Shown one piece after another: positions 25,203 through 34,498 of a stretch of 38,746 bases of DNA. This stretch comes from Bacteroidales bacterium (GTDB lineage: Bacteria; Bacteroidota; Bacteroidia; Bacteroidales; UBA3663), in NCBI GenBank assembly GCA_016286775.1, contig JAEEUA010000006.1, positions 1-38,746 on the forward strand, given 5' to 3'. A program made the translations under genes and the position numbers. A model generated the notes under the pieces. It was not told the DNA's origin and ran no database searches. It saw only the letters and a list, made by a program, of their open reading frames with translations. Numbering within the stretch: position 1 is the first letter of the stretch; each line of letters starts with the position of its first letter.

Positions 25203-27314
25203 TTACTTCACGAATACCTTCTGGTTGCCCTGGATGTAGAAGCCAGGAGCTGCCATGTTCTCAACGCGCTGACCGCGGAGGTTGAAGATAGGAGCAGCCT
25301 GCTGAGCAGGAGCATCGTTCTCGATAGCCTCGATACCAGCCTCAAAGCCCTTGTAGGTGTAAACCTCAACAGAGTTGATGGCGGTGTCATAACGATAGAG
25401 ATAGAAGGTAACGCCAGCTACAACGACCTCGGTCGAGTTGCTATTGCCCTTGTCGGGACGATCGTAACCACCACGCTTGTGGATCACGAAGAAGTTCGGC
25501 TTATCAGCATTATCAGAGATGTAGTTCTCCTGGATGTGCATTGGGCAGTAGCCAGCCTGACCAGCAGCATTCTTGATAACGTTACCGGAAACTGCATAAT
25601 AAACAACACCTTCGAGTGGGAAGATGCTCCAGGCATCAGCAGTCCATTCGTCGCTGGTATCAGGAACGAGAGGCAGGAAGCCAGTGTAGATGTCGTTCGG
25701 AACCTGTACATTCCACTTGCAGTCGTCGGTGCCGATGACAGACTTGTCGAAGAAACCGAAGCCACGCTTCCAGTATACTACGTCCTCCTCGGTCTTGTCG
25801 GACGAATAGGTACCATCGTTGCAGATGATGTTGCCGTCAGCATCGTAGCCATAGTACTGGGTAGAGTAGATACGATCCCAGTGCGACTTGTTGCCGTTAT
25901 CGACAATCTCAAGACGAGTGAAGCCATCAACGGTGCCGTCGCATACCTCCTTGGTCCACTGGTAGTCGTTAGCAACTGCGAGCACATACTCTACATCGTT
26001 ATTGATGGTAACAGTTTCAGACTTGCCATACCACTCGGTTGGGTGAGAGTTATCGAATGCATAGAGGTCAAGAGAGCCTTCTGCAGTGAACTCAACGGTT
26101 TCGCCAGACATCTTGTTGCCTTCTGCAAGGGTAGTACCAGCTGCATCCTTCAATACATAGTGGATGGTTACAGTTGGACGAAGCAGGGTCTCGGAGTTGT
26201 CGGCAGTGAGAGTGAAGGTCTTGCCGAAGCCAGCAGCTACATTGGAGATGTAAGCCGAAGGAACAGGCATGTAGATAGTCTCGCAGACTACCTCAGTCTC
26301 AACGACGTCAGAGGTGTTGCTCTCATCCTCCTCGCGAGAGGTCCAGCACTGGAGTGTACCAGAGTTGAAGCACTCGATGATCCATGCACCACCTTCGAGG
26401 TCGGGATCCTCCTCGAAGTTGCGGCCCATCTTGCCATCTGAGAAGTAAACGGGTGAATCCTCGGCCTCAGCTTCCTCACCTGGGAGAATCCAGTGGAGAG
26501 CGGTGCCTTCCTCAAACTTCACGTAATAGTCGCGCTCGGTGTCGATGCAAGCGAGAAGTTCAACCTGTGGCTCAGCAGCGAAAGGACCTTCGGCAAGATA
26601 AGAGAGCTTCACGTCGTCGAACTGATAGGTGCAAGCGCCAGAGGTGTTGAACCAGAGGGAGCCAATCTTAGTGTTGGGAAGAGCAGAGATATCCTTGGTG
26701 CCCTCAAAGGCCACGTTGCCTTCAGCATCCTTAATAGAAGCCTTGGCCTCGGTGCCGACTACATCAACACGGATATAGTACTGGGTGCCGACAGTGAGGA
26801 CAGCGATTTCGCCATTCTTCTCACCATGGTTCCAGTTGGCATTCTCAATCACGTCACCATTGACCCAAATGGAGTCCTGGCCATCAACGCCATTCACAGC
26901 CTGATGGAAACGGAAGAAGTACTCAGTTGTGTTGAGCAGCTTCATGTGGTTGGCAGGAACTGCTACATCAACGGGAAGAAGTGCAAACTCAAGACAGTTG
27001 GAAACACCAGCGTCAGCTGCGATGGTGAAATAGCAGGAGAAGCTGTAGCCTGTCTCGGGGAACTCAGCAGGAGCCTTGGCCCAACCTTCCTCACCCCAAG
27101 TGGTGTAGAGGTAACGAGGGGTGTTGTTGGTACGGGTGTTCTGAACGGTGATGGGGTTGGTACCAGTAGCAGGAGCCGTTACAGGTGTAGTGTTGGCATC
27201 CTGGATCGTGGTGAAGGTTGGCATCTTGTAGAATGCCTTGTCCATCAACTCAGCCTTAGCCGTAAAGGTAACGAGAGCCAAAGCTGCTGTAGCAAAAAAA
27301 GTAAACTTTTTCAT
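25203..27314 (-). CDS. Secreted multidomain protein of the Sus operon, function unknown
   Basis: A 703-aa protein with a cleavable signal peptide (about 1-21, ending TAKA) and no lipobox. Residues about 85-245 look like a jelly-roll, LamG-like domain ending in CTYQFDDVKLSYL, often carbohydrate-binding or structural. The middle (about 250-450) is beta-rich and contains a segment like a chitobiase/Fn3-type module (TVTIHYVLKDAAGTTLAEG). The C-terminus IFNLRGQRV ... PGFYIQGNQKVFVK is the short sorting tail common on Prevotella secreted proteins, suggesting type IX export to the surface. It follows SusD by 162 bp and precedes a terminator. The position suggests a surface glycan-binding protein of the locus. 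No catalytic motif was found. Confidence 0.8.
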   Translation of the reverse strand: MKKFTFFATAALALVTFTAKAELMDKAFYKMPTFTTIQDANTTPVTAPATGTNPITVQNTRTNNTPRYLYTTWGEEGWAKAPAEFPETGYSFSCYFTIAADAGVSNCLEFALLPVDVAVPANHMKLLNTTEYFFRFHQAVNGVDGQDSIWVNGDVIENANWNHGEKNGEIAVLTVGTQYYIRVDVVGTEAKASIKDAEGNVAFEGTKDISALPNTKIGSLWFNTSGACTYQFDDVKLSYLAEGPFAAEPQVELLACIDTERDYYVKFEEGTALHWILPGEEAEAEDSPVYFSDGKMGRNFEEDPDLEGGAWIIECFNSGTLQCWTSREEDESNTSDVVETEVVCETIYMPVPSAYISNVAAGFGKTFTLTADNSETLLRPTVTIHYVLKDAAGTTLAEGNKMSGETVEFTAEGSLDLYAFDNSHPTEWYGKSETVTINNDVEYVLAVANDYQWTKEVCDGTVDGFTRLEIVDNGNKSHWDRIYSTQYYGYDADGNIICNDGTYSSDKTEEDVVYWKRGFGFFDKSVIGTDDCKWNVQVPNDIYTGFLPLVPDTSDEWTADAWSIFPLEGVVYYAVSGNVIKNAAGQAGYCPMHIQENYISDNADKPNFFVIHKRGGYDRPDKGNSNSTEVVVAGVTFYLYRYDTAINSVEVYTYKGFEAGIEAIENDAPAQQAAPIFNLRGQRVENMAAPGFYIQGNQKVFVK

Positions 27315-27368
27315 GTTACAATTGGTTTTAATTGTTAATAATGTTGGAAGATAGGTTATAGTTTTTAA

Positions 27369-27462
27369 GTGATCGGAGTTCTCAGAGGTCTCGGAGTATT
27401 CAGAGTATTCAGAGTACTCAGAGTATTCGGAAAACTCAGATAATGCCGAGTACTCCGATCAC
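27369..27462. repeat. Inverted repeat enclosing 9-bp tandem repeats
   Basis: Arms of 15 bp with one mismatch (27369-27383 and 27448-27462) enclose about four copies of CAGAGTATT-like 9-bp units (near 27391-27428). It lies in the 162-bp gap between the SusD-like gene and the 703-aa protein gene, inside the presumed operon transcript. It could fold into an RNA hairpin that stabilises or attenuates the mRNA. There is no T-run, so it is not a classical terminator. Confidence 0.8.
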
Positions 27463-27476
27463 TATATTTGAAAAGA

Positions 27477-29282
27477 TTACCATCCTATGTTCTGCTCGAT
27501 AGCATTGCCCGACTTCATGATCTCGGTCTGCGAGAAGGGGAAGAGGTTCCACTTGGCATCCCACTGTCCGTTGCCACGAGTGATGGGCTTGACGGTGTAG
27601 GTGTAGGTCGTGTCGTTGGCCTCGGAAACATTCTGAACAATCTCCATGGCATGGACGTTCATGACCTTGCTGGTCTCTGCGCTGTCCAACCAGCGGCGCA
27701 CGTCGTAGAAACGATGACCCTCGAAGGCAAGTTCTACCTGACGTTCGCGCTTGTAGCGGGTCCAGAACTCGTCGTTGCTCAAACCAGAGGGGAACTCAGG
27801 CATGCCGGAGCGCTTGCGGGTAAGGCTGGCCAGATAACGAGCCGAATAGTTGAAGCCGTCGCCTGTGGCATCGGCAGCATCAGCACGTCCCATAGCCTTG
27901 AAGTACTGGAACACAGCCTCAGCGTAGTTGAGGTACATACCGCCCATACGGAAGGTGAGCCAACCGTGAGGCGAAGTGGAGACAGCATAACCGGAACGGG
28001 CACGAAGAATCTGCGAAGGATTGCAGAACTTCTTGAGGTAATAGCCCGTAGGTGTGGCATAGGAAGCACCTGCTGAAGCACCTGTGCGCGAATGATAACC
28101 ACCCACATAAGTCTGTAGTGTAGGATAGGTGCTGTTGTAACGGGCCAAGTCGTTGGGCCAAAGCTCACCATTGTGTGCCACTGTCATTTCCAGACGGGGA
28201 TCGCGGTTGGCATAAGGGTTCTGCGGGTCGTAGAGAGGACTCTCAGTGATGGGAAGACCATCGGTGCAGTCGAACGCATCGACAAAGTCCTGGGTCGGGC
28301 AATTGCCACCCTGGCCACTGGAATAGCCCACGGGGAAGTTGTACGACTCAAATGTGTTGGCAGCAGCCGTGCGACGAGCGAAGAGAATTTCCCTGTAGCA
28401 CTGCGCGTCGGAGATGTAGCTGATGTTCCAAAGCGTATCGAGGGTAGCAGCCAGTCCCTTACCGCCAGCCTCCGCATCGAGGATAAGCTCGCGGTTTGCC
28501 TCAGCTGCGGCACGCCAAAGGGCAGCCTTCTCAGTATCGCTCTTACCCTGTGTAAAGAGTGGCGAAGCCTGATAGAGGGCAGCCTGGGCCTTGAGTGCCT
28601 CGACAGCGAACTTGCTGGCACGGCCGGTCTGTGGCTTATAAAGCGCCATATCACCGATATTGGTGTAGTCGGCAATAATCTTGTCCTTGATGTCGTCACA
28701 CTCCGAGATGATGAATTGGAAGATCTCATCAGCAGAAGTGCGAGGCAGAGCGGTCTCCTCCTCTCCCGTCATGTTGTGGGTCTTGAAGGGCACACCACCA
28801 TACTGACGGACAAGGGTATAATAGAAGTAAGCGCGTGCCCAACGAGCCTCGTACTGGTAGTTGTTGTAGAGGAACATCTGCTGCTGATAGTCCTTGTTGA
28901 GGGCGAACTGCTCGAACTGGAGATTGGTCCAGTTGTCAAGCACCTCGTTGCAGTAGGTGATGCCCTCGTAAGCCGACGACCAGATGGTCTGATGGGGATT
29001 GGAGGCGCTCCAGTTGCCGTTGAAGAAATCCTCGATGGTGTTGCCATCGTGGCTATAGACCGACTCGTCGGTGGCCGATGACAGCATGGCACCCGAGTTG
29101 TTGCCCCAGTCGGTATCAATATCGTTATAAATCTTGGCCATGAAGCCGCCGACGTAGGAGAAGGAGCGCTGGATATACTCCTGGTCGTAGGCGGTGTACT
29201 CGTGGTAGTCCATCTTGTCATCGCACGAGGCAAGGACGAGCGTCATCAGACCAATACCGGATAATGTCTTGAATAGTTTCAT
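27477..29282 (-). CDS. SusD/RagB-family outer-membrane lipoprotein (second pair)
   Basis: A 601-aa surface lipoprotein with lipobox VLASC (Cys20). The SusD fold signatures are the N-terminal helical region after the DDKMDY stretch, LYNNYQYEARWARAYFYYTLVRQYGGVPF (typical TPR helix and GGVP turn, about 138-166), and a C-terminal block with RKRSGMPEFPSGLSNDEFWTRYKRERQVELAFEGHRFYDVRRW (family hallmark). SusD proteins cap the SusC channel and bind glycans outside the cell. It lies 25 bp downstream of the second SusC gene. The glycan cannot be read from sequence but the linked PL11 suggests rhamnogalacturonan I. Confidence 0.95.
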   Translation of the reverse strand: MKLFKTLSGIGLMTLVLASCDDKMDYHEYTAYDQEYIQRSFSYVGGFMAKIYNDIDTDWGNNSGAMLSSATDESVYSHDGNTIEDFFNGNWSASNPHQTIWSSAYEGITYCNEVLDNWTNLQFEQFALNKDYQQQMFLYNNYQYEARWARAYFYYTLVRQYGGVPFKTHNMTGEEETALPRTSADEIFQFIISECDDIKDKIIADYTNIGDMALYKPQTGRASKFAVEALKAQAALYQASPLFTQGKSDTEKAALWRAAAEANRELILDAEAGGKGLAATLDTLWNISYISDAQCYREILFARRTAAANTFESYNFPVGYSSGQGGNCPTQDFVDAFDCTDGLPITESPLYDPQNPYANRDPRLEMTVAHNGELWPNDLARYNSTYPTLQTYVGGYHSRTGASAGASYATPTGYYLKKFCNPSQILRARSGYAVSTSPHGWLTFRMGGMYLNYAEAVFQYFKAMGRADAADATGDGFNYSARYLASLTRKRSGMPEFPSGLSNDEFWTRYKRERQVELAFEGHRFYDVRRWLDSAETSKVMNVHAMEIVQNVSEANDTTYTYTVKPITRGNGQWDAKWNLFPFSQTEIMKSGNAIEQNIGW

Positions 29283-29307
29283 AATCTATTGTCTTGGTAA
29301 TTATGAA

Positions 29308-32166
29308 TTAGAATGAAATGGAAGCGCCCACCTGGACGTTGCGGGTCAAAGGCAAGGTGGCACCGTAGGCACCTGCATCACCATTGTCAAGATTGTCGAT
29401 GGTGAAGAGATCGATGCCCTTCACATAAACGCGCACACCGCTGATGAACTTCACCTTCTCAAGCATCGAGGCTGGGAAGTTGTAGTAGAGCTCGATGTTG
29501 CGGAGCTTGAGGTAGCTGCGATCGAAGAGACAGAGCGTGTTGACCAGATCGTTGTTGGCATTGCTCGTTGGGCTGAGTCGTGGGAACTTGGGGTTGGCCG
29601 TGTTACCGCGCTCGCTGCTCCAGGCGTTTTCGTAGAGGTACTGCGACAAGGTGTTGGTAGCCACAGCCGAGCGATACATACCAGAGGTGGTGAGCGTGCC
29701 GCTGTAGTTGGCTACGCCCTGCAGGGTGGCATCGATGCCAAATCCCTTCCAGTCGATACCAAAGTGAGCGGTATAGACGATTTCGGGGCACGAAGTGCTG
29801 TAGCCGATGGCAGTGCGGTCGTTGGTATCGATCTTGCCGTCACCATTCACGTCACGATACTTCACATCACCGGGATAGACGGTGGTGAAGGTCTGCGGAA
29901 CCGCCATCTCACTGGTTTCGATGATACCATTGCCATTGGCATCGTCGGAGGTCTGGAAGAAGCCGTCGGCGATGTAACCGAAGGTCTGGGTATAGGGATG
30001 ACCTGTGGTGACGGTGTTGGCATGAAGCTGAGGTGCCTCGGCCTGCTCCTTGATCTCATTCTTGTTCATGTTGTAGGTGCCGCCTAGATTGACAGTCCAA
30101 TCACCGAAGCGCTTGCTATAGTCGAGCATCACCTCGAAGCCGTGGCTATCCACCTTGCCCACATTTTCGTAGGGCGCAGTCAGACCGAAGACCGATGTAT
30201 AACTGCCGCTGGTTGAGCACCAGATGTCGTAACGATTCTGGAGATAGTAGTCGAAGCTGAGGTTGAGACCCTTGAAGAGGGATGCATCGAGTCCAACGTT
30301 GTACTTCAAGGCCTTCTCGCGTCCGAGGCTCTGTGTCTTGGCCTGTGCGATATAGGTGTTCCCGAACTCGGTACCGCTACCGGTATTGTCGAAAGAATAG
30401 GCAGGAGACCCGAAGGCGTAGAACTGTTCATAGTAGGTCCACACATCATCGCCCGGAAGGACATCGAGCTGCTGGAGTCCTGCGCTGGCACGGAGCTTCA
30501 AGAAGTCAATCCATGAGATGTCCTCCATGAAGGCTTCATTGCTGACATTCCATGAGAGGGCACCTGTAGGCATGAAGGCCCACTTGCTACCATCGGCCAG
30601 ACGATTCGAGCCGCTATAGACGAGTACAACCTGAGCTGTGTAGCGCTTGTCATAGACGTAGTTGGCAAGGAACGAGAAGTTCTGACGATAAAGAGAAGTG
30701 TTGGTGCCCGTCTGATCGGCAAATTCGTAGTCGTAGCGCAACTGGCTGAAGAGGTCGCTCTTGCCGAAAGTACGGTCGTAGGCAAGGTTACCATTTACGA
30801 AGAAACGGCGGGTCCAGCTGTTGTTGTTGGCACCTGTGCCCATGTTGCTGTCGTTGCCTTCGATGGAGAGAGAGGCATCGGCAGGATTAACCGTGCCACC
30901 CGAGAAAATGCTAACCGAGTAGCTGCCGTAGCGGAACGTCTTCGAATGGTCCTCAAAGACATTACTCCAAGTGTCATAGCCAAGCTGAACAGATGCCTTG
31001 AGGCCCTTGGTGACAGACGCAAGATCCTGATCAATCACAAAGTCGGCGTTAAGAGCACGCTGGTGGTTCTTGTAGTAGGCGGCGCCGCAGGACTGTGCGA
31101 CGGGGTTGTTGGTGGTATAAACCGAGTTACCGCCCCAAACGCCGCCATCCAACTGGATGGGGAAGGCATTGGCGGGCACCTGATAGACCATTGACCAGAG
31201 GTCTGCCTGGCTGCCTGGCTGCGATTGCTCCGTCAGCACACCGAAGATGTGGGTGTGGAGCTGTGTAGTTGATGTGAGTTCGACGTCCATGTTGGAACGA
31301 ATCGTGCCTCGCGTATATTTGTTCTGGGTCGAATAACCGCCTTCTGCGGGCTCGGTGTGGTTCACAAAGCCATAGGAGGTGAGCAGATTGACATCCGTAT
31401 AATAGCGAATGTTCTTGCCGCCGCCCGAAAACTCGAGGTTGTAGCGGTTGGCATGAGCCATGTCGCGGAAGGTCTCATCCACCCAATTGACATTGGGATA
31501 ATAAAGCGGATTGCTGCCATTCTGATACGACTGGATGACGGCATCGCTATAGACGGCCTTGCCGCCCTGGTTGCGATAAGCCTCATTGACTGCGTTGGCA
31601 TAGGTAGCAGCATCAACAAACTTAGGCTTGTTGGTCATCAACTGGAACTCATGATCGTAGGAGAAACGGATGTTACGCTCGTTGAAGTTACCATGTTTGG
31701 TGGTGATGAGAATCACGCCATTGGCACCCTTGTAGCCGTAGATGGCGGTAGCAGCGGCATCCTTCAGGACGGTCACTGACTCGACATCCTGGGAATGTAC
31801 GTTGTCAATGCTGCGTTCGATGCCATCGACGAGGATGAGCGGAGTGCTGCCACTGAGGCTCTGCAGACCACGTACATAGAACGTGGGGTTAGCTGCATTG
31901 TAGATACCCGCGCCCTGGAGGGAGACAAGGCCATTGCCCTGTCCAATCAGGTTGTTGCCGATATTGCGTGCACCGCGACGGTTGACATCCTTGGAAGTGA
32001 TGACACTTGCAGCGGCAGCTGAATTCTCGCGGGTGAAGGTGCGAGAGGCACCTACATCGACGCGCTGGTCCTTGTAGGCAACCGAGTCGATAATGTCATA
32101 CTGTGCCATCGCAGGCAGAGAGAGACCTGCCAGCAAGGCCAGTGTAAGTATATTGTTTGTCTTCAT
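29308..32166 (-). CDS. SusC/RagA-family TonB-dependent receptor without N-terminal extension (second pair)
   Basis: A 952-aa outer-membrane TonB-dependent transporter. The signal peptide ends at AMAQ (about 22). The plug domain (about 50-160) has SusC signatures TFYVRGLQSLSGSTPLILVDG, VESVTVLKDAAATAIYG and GANGVILITTKHG. The beta-barrel runs to a terminal Phe (VGASISF). Unlike the first SusC in the locus there is no carboxypeptidase-regulatory-like domain between the signal peptide and the plug, so the protein is about 100 residues shorter. It works with the SusD at 27477-29282 and is 19 bp downstream of the first SusD. Confidence 0.95.
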   Translation of the reverse strand: MKTNNILTLALLAGLSLPAMAQYDIIDSVAYKDQRVDVGASRTFTRENSAAAASVITSKDVNRRGARNIGNNLIGQGNGLVSLQGAGIYNAANPTFYVRGLQSLSGSTPLILVDGIERSIDNVHSQDVESVTVLKDAAATAIYGYKGANGVILITTKHGNFNERNIRFSYDHEFQLMTNKPKFVDAATYANAVNEAYRNQGGKAVYSDAVIQSYQNGSNPLYYPNVNWVDETFRDMAHANRYNLEFSGGGKNIRYYTDVNLLTSYGFVNHTEPAEGGYSTQNKYTRGTIRSNMDVELTSTTQLHTHIFGVLTEQSQPGSQADLWSMVYQVPANAFPIQLDGGVWGGNSVYTTNNPVAQSCGAAYYKNHQRALNADFVIDQDLASVTKGLKASVQLGYDTWSNVFEDHSKTFRYGSYSVSIFSGGTVNPADASLSIEGNDSNMGTGANNNSWTRRFFVNGNLAYDRTFGKSDLFSQLRYDYEFADQTGTNTSLYRQNFSFLANYVYDKRYTAQVVLVYSGSNRLADGSKWAFMPTGALSWNVSNEAFMEDISWIDFLKLRASAGLQQLDVLPGDDVWTYYEQFYAFGSPAYSFDNTGSGTEFGNTYIAQAKTQSLGREKALKYNVGLDASLFKGLNLSFDYYLQNRYDIWCSTSGSYTSVFGLTAPYENVGKVDSHGFEVMLDYSKRFGDWTVNLGGTYNMNKNEIKEQAEAPQLHANTVTTGHPYTQTFGYIADGFFQTSDDANGNGIIETSEMAVPQTFTTVYPGDVKYRDVNGDGKIDTNDRTAIGYSTSCPEIVYTAHFGIDWKGFGIDATLQGVANYSGTLTTSGMYRSAVATNTLSQYLYENAWSSERGNTANPKFPRLSPTSNANNDLVNTLCLFDRSYLKLRNIELYYNFPASMLEKVKFISGVRVYVKGIDLFTIDNLDNGDAGAYGATLPLTRNVQVGASISF

Positions 32167-32185
32167 ATCGAATAGTAGATTTTAA

Positions 32186-34453
32186 TTACCAACCAGGGTT
32201 CTGAACAAGGCCATATTGCTTGTTGATTTCAGCTTGTGGAAGTGGATTGAGGAGCCACTGCTGAACGGCATTGGACTTCGGGTCCATGCCCCAGAGGACA
32301 CGTGCATTTCCTGTAATCTCAACTACCTCGCTGCGGAAATCGACAGGCTGGGTCGAAGATTCATCATTGTCACGATCGGCGCCAACCCATGCCACATTAC
32401 GCTCCACGAAGATCATGTTTCCGTCGGCATCCTTGTCACTGACAAGACGATGCTGAAGCAGGCCATGGAGTTGCTTGGTCATCCAGTCGGTACGCTTGTA
32501 GCGAATCATGTCGAACCAGCGGGCATTGGTAAGACCAAGTTCACGCACGCGCTCGTCGAGAAGTTCTTCAATAAACTCGTTGGTAGTATAGCCGTTGGGA
32601 AGAGCAACTGCTGTGGCAACGGCAGCTTCAGCCGAATTGGCAGTGTAACCAGCGGCTTCGCGGTTCTTTGCCATGGTCCAGATGCGCGACATGGTAGGAA
32701 GACCCACGCGTTCGCGTACCTTATCGACCATTTCGACGGCCTTGGCCACATCCTTGTTGGTGCGCATCACGAGCGCCTCGGCGTATGTGAGGTACATATC
32801 GGCAAGCGAAAGGGCCACCCACTGTGTCTGATAACGGTAGCTGTCGGCACTGGCATCACCACTGTAGGCTCCGGTTCCAAGGTAATACTTGTTGTAGCCA
32901 TAACCCGAACCGAACATGGTGTTGGTCTGGGTAACGACACCCGTTCCGCCATCGGCTCCATTGTACCAAAGCTCCCAGGGATAACCCGACATGGTAGCTG
33001 TGGTCCAGTCGAGGTTCTTCTGCTGACCATTGACGATGCACTCCTCGTAGAGACGTGGGTCACGAGTCAGGACGGTGTTAAGCTGGCGGGAACCCGAAGG
33101 AATGGAACCACGGACGAACATGGTGTGAAGCGACTTGGTCTGTCGGGTGATGGCACCCGTCTTGGAGTTGGTAAGGAAGACAAGGGTATCCCTACCGTCA
33201 GCGGTCTTTGCCTCCTTATAGGTACGATCGGAAGCATTCTGCCAGTTGAAGGGCTCTCCGTCGTAGAAGGGGAACTTCTCAACATATTCCTGCGTAGGGC
33301 AATAGGCATTACGCGGTACGCTCTGCGAATACCAGGAGTGCCAGCAGTAACGCGCGGTGGCCATGTTGTCCTGTCCGAAGACACGCACGGAATGGAGGAT
33401 TTCAGTCGAAGAGCGGAGGAAGTAGCCTCTGCGATAGGCCAGACGGAAGGCAGGCACATTGGCCTCGGTGCTTCCCTTGGGCGAGCCATCAGCAGTCATC
33501 AAAGTATAATAGCCAGAACTATTGAGCCTATCAAAGAACTCATCGCAAGCGGTGGCAAAGCGGTCCCAACGCTGCTGATAGGTGGTCTTGGCATCGGCAG
33601 TGTACATGATGAAAGGCAGGACTTCGGCAGAAGCGCCTGTGTAGTAAGGCTGCCCATCCTGTGGGCTAAGCAACGGGGAAGCAGCAAACTGCAGAATCTT
33701 GCACTTCAGTGCCATGGCTCCGGCCTTGGTCCAGCGGCCGCTCATGTTGGTAGGATCTTCGGTCACCCAAGGGAAATGGCTGTCGGCAATAGCCGAGTCA
33801 AGCTGGTTGACCATCCAATCGATACACTTCTCGACGGAATCACGTGGATAGGGGTTGGCAGTCTCGTTGGCTTCGAGCGCATGATCCATGATGGGAATGC
33901 CACCAAAGTTCTGGAAGGTCTGCCAGAAAGCATCAACCATTAGGCAACGGGCCTCGGCCTTGAGGCGGCACTTCTCGTCATCGTTCATGTCACCCGAGGG
34001 GACACGGTCAAGATTTGCAAGGAAGATATGCGAAGCACGGATTGAATACCACTGGTACTCCTTGTCGTAGGAATAGAGAGGACCATCCAAGGCATCGGAA
34101 CGCATGACGTAGGCTGTCAGCGAACCGTTGTAGTACTTGCCGAAAACGGCAGCTCCATTCCAGAACTGATGCCAGCAGTCGGTCAGTCCATCCCACTTGC
34201 CGGCGTAAGGATTGCCAGCATGGGGCTGATAGGTGCCGCCATTGGTGTAGGGCAGTCCGTAATACTGCTTGGAATAGATGCCGATCAGGAACTGACGAGC
34301 ATATTCCGCATTGGTAAATACGGAGTCAATGGTTGCCGTAGAACTCGTAGCTTTGTCAAGGGCAGCATCTCCGACGGCAATCTCATCGGTACAGGCCACA
34401 CTCGAAGCCAACAGAAGGGCAGCGGCACCAAGTAGAACTTTATATTGTTTCAT
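32186..34453 (-). CDS. SusD/RagB-family outer-membrane lipoprotein (first pair)
   Basis: A 755-aa lipoprotein, longer than most SusD proteins (usually 500-650 aa), with lipobox SSVAC (Cys21). Signatures include CRLKAEARCLMVDAFWQTFQNFGGIPI (about 161-187) with the family GGIP turn, ALSLADMYLTYAEALVMR, and the C-terminal ELLDERVRELGLTNARWFDMIRYKRTDW. It ends with the typical SusD tail QNPGW. The extra length lies in the middle and before the C-terminus. It is 45 bp downstream of the first SusC and pairs with it. Confidence 0.95.
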   Translation of the reverse strand: MKQYKVLLGAAALLLASSVACTDEIAVGDAALDKATSSTATIDSVFTNAEYARQFLIGIYSKQYYGLPYTNGGTYQPHAGNPYAGKWDGLTDCWHQFWNGAAVFGKYYNGSLTAYVMRSDALDGPLYSYDKEYQWYSIRASHIFLANLDRVPSGDMNDDEKCRLKAEARCLMVDAFWQTFQNFGGIPIMDHALEANETANPYPRDSVEKCIDWMVNQLDSAIADSHFPWVTEDPTNMSGRWTKAGAMALKCKILQFAASPLLSPQDGQPYYTGASAEVLPFIMYTADAKTTYQQRWDRFATACDEFFDRLNSSGYYTLMTADGSPKGSTEANVPAFRLAYRRGYFLRSSTEILHSVRVFGQDNMATARYCWHSWYSQSVPRNAYCPTQEYVEKFPFYDGEPFNWQNASDRTYKEAKTADGRDTLVFLTNSKTGAITRQTKSLHTMFVRGSIPSGSRQLNTVLTRDPRLYEECIVNGQQKNLDWTTATMSGYPWELWYNGADGGTGVVTQTNTMFGSGYGYNKYYLGTGAYSGDASADSYRYQTQWVALSLADMYLTYAEALVMRTNKDVAKAVEMVDKVRERVGLPTMSRIWTMAKNREAAGYTANSAEAAVATAVALPNGYTTNEFIEELLDERVRELGLTNARWFDMIRYKRTDWMTKQLHGLLQHRLVSDKDADGNMIFVERNVAWVGADRDNDESSTQPVDFRSEVVEITGNARVLWGMDPKSNAVQQWLLNPLPQAEINKQYGLVQNPGW

Positions 34454-34498
34454 AATGATTATACTTATTTATTATATATAATGTGTCACAGTCTTCTG

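Noticed and set aside
27463..27470. TATATTTG promoter box on the plus strand
   Set aside because: It would read into the antisense strand of a SusD gene with no gene in that direction for more than 10 kb.
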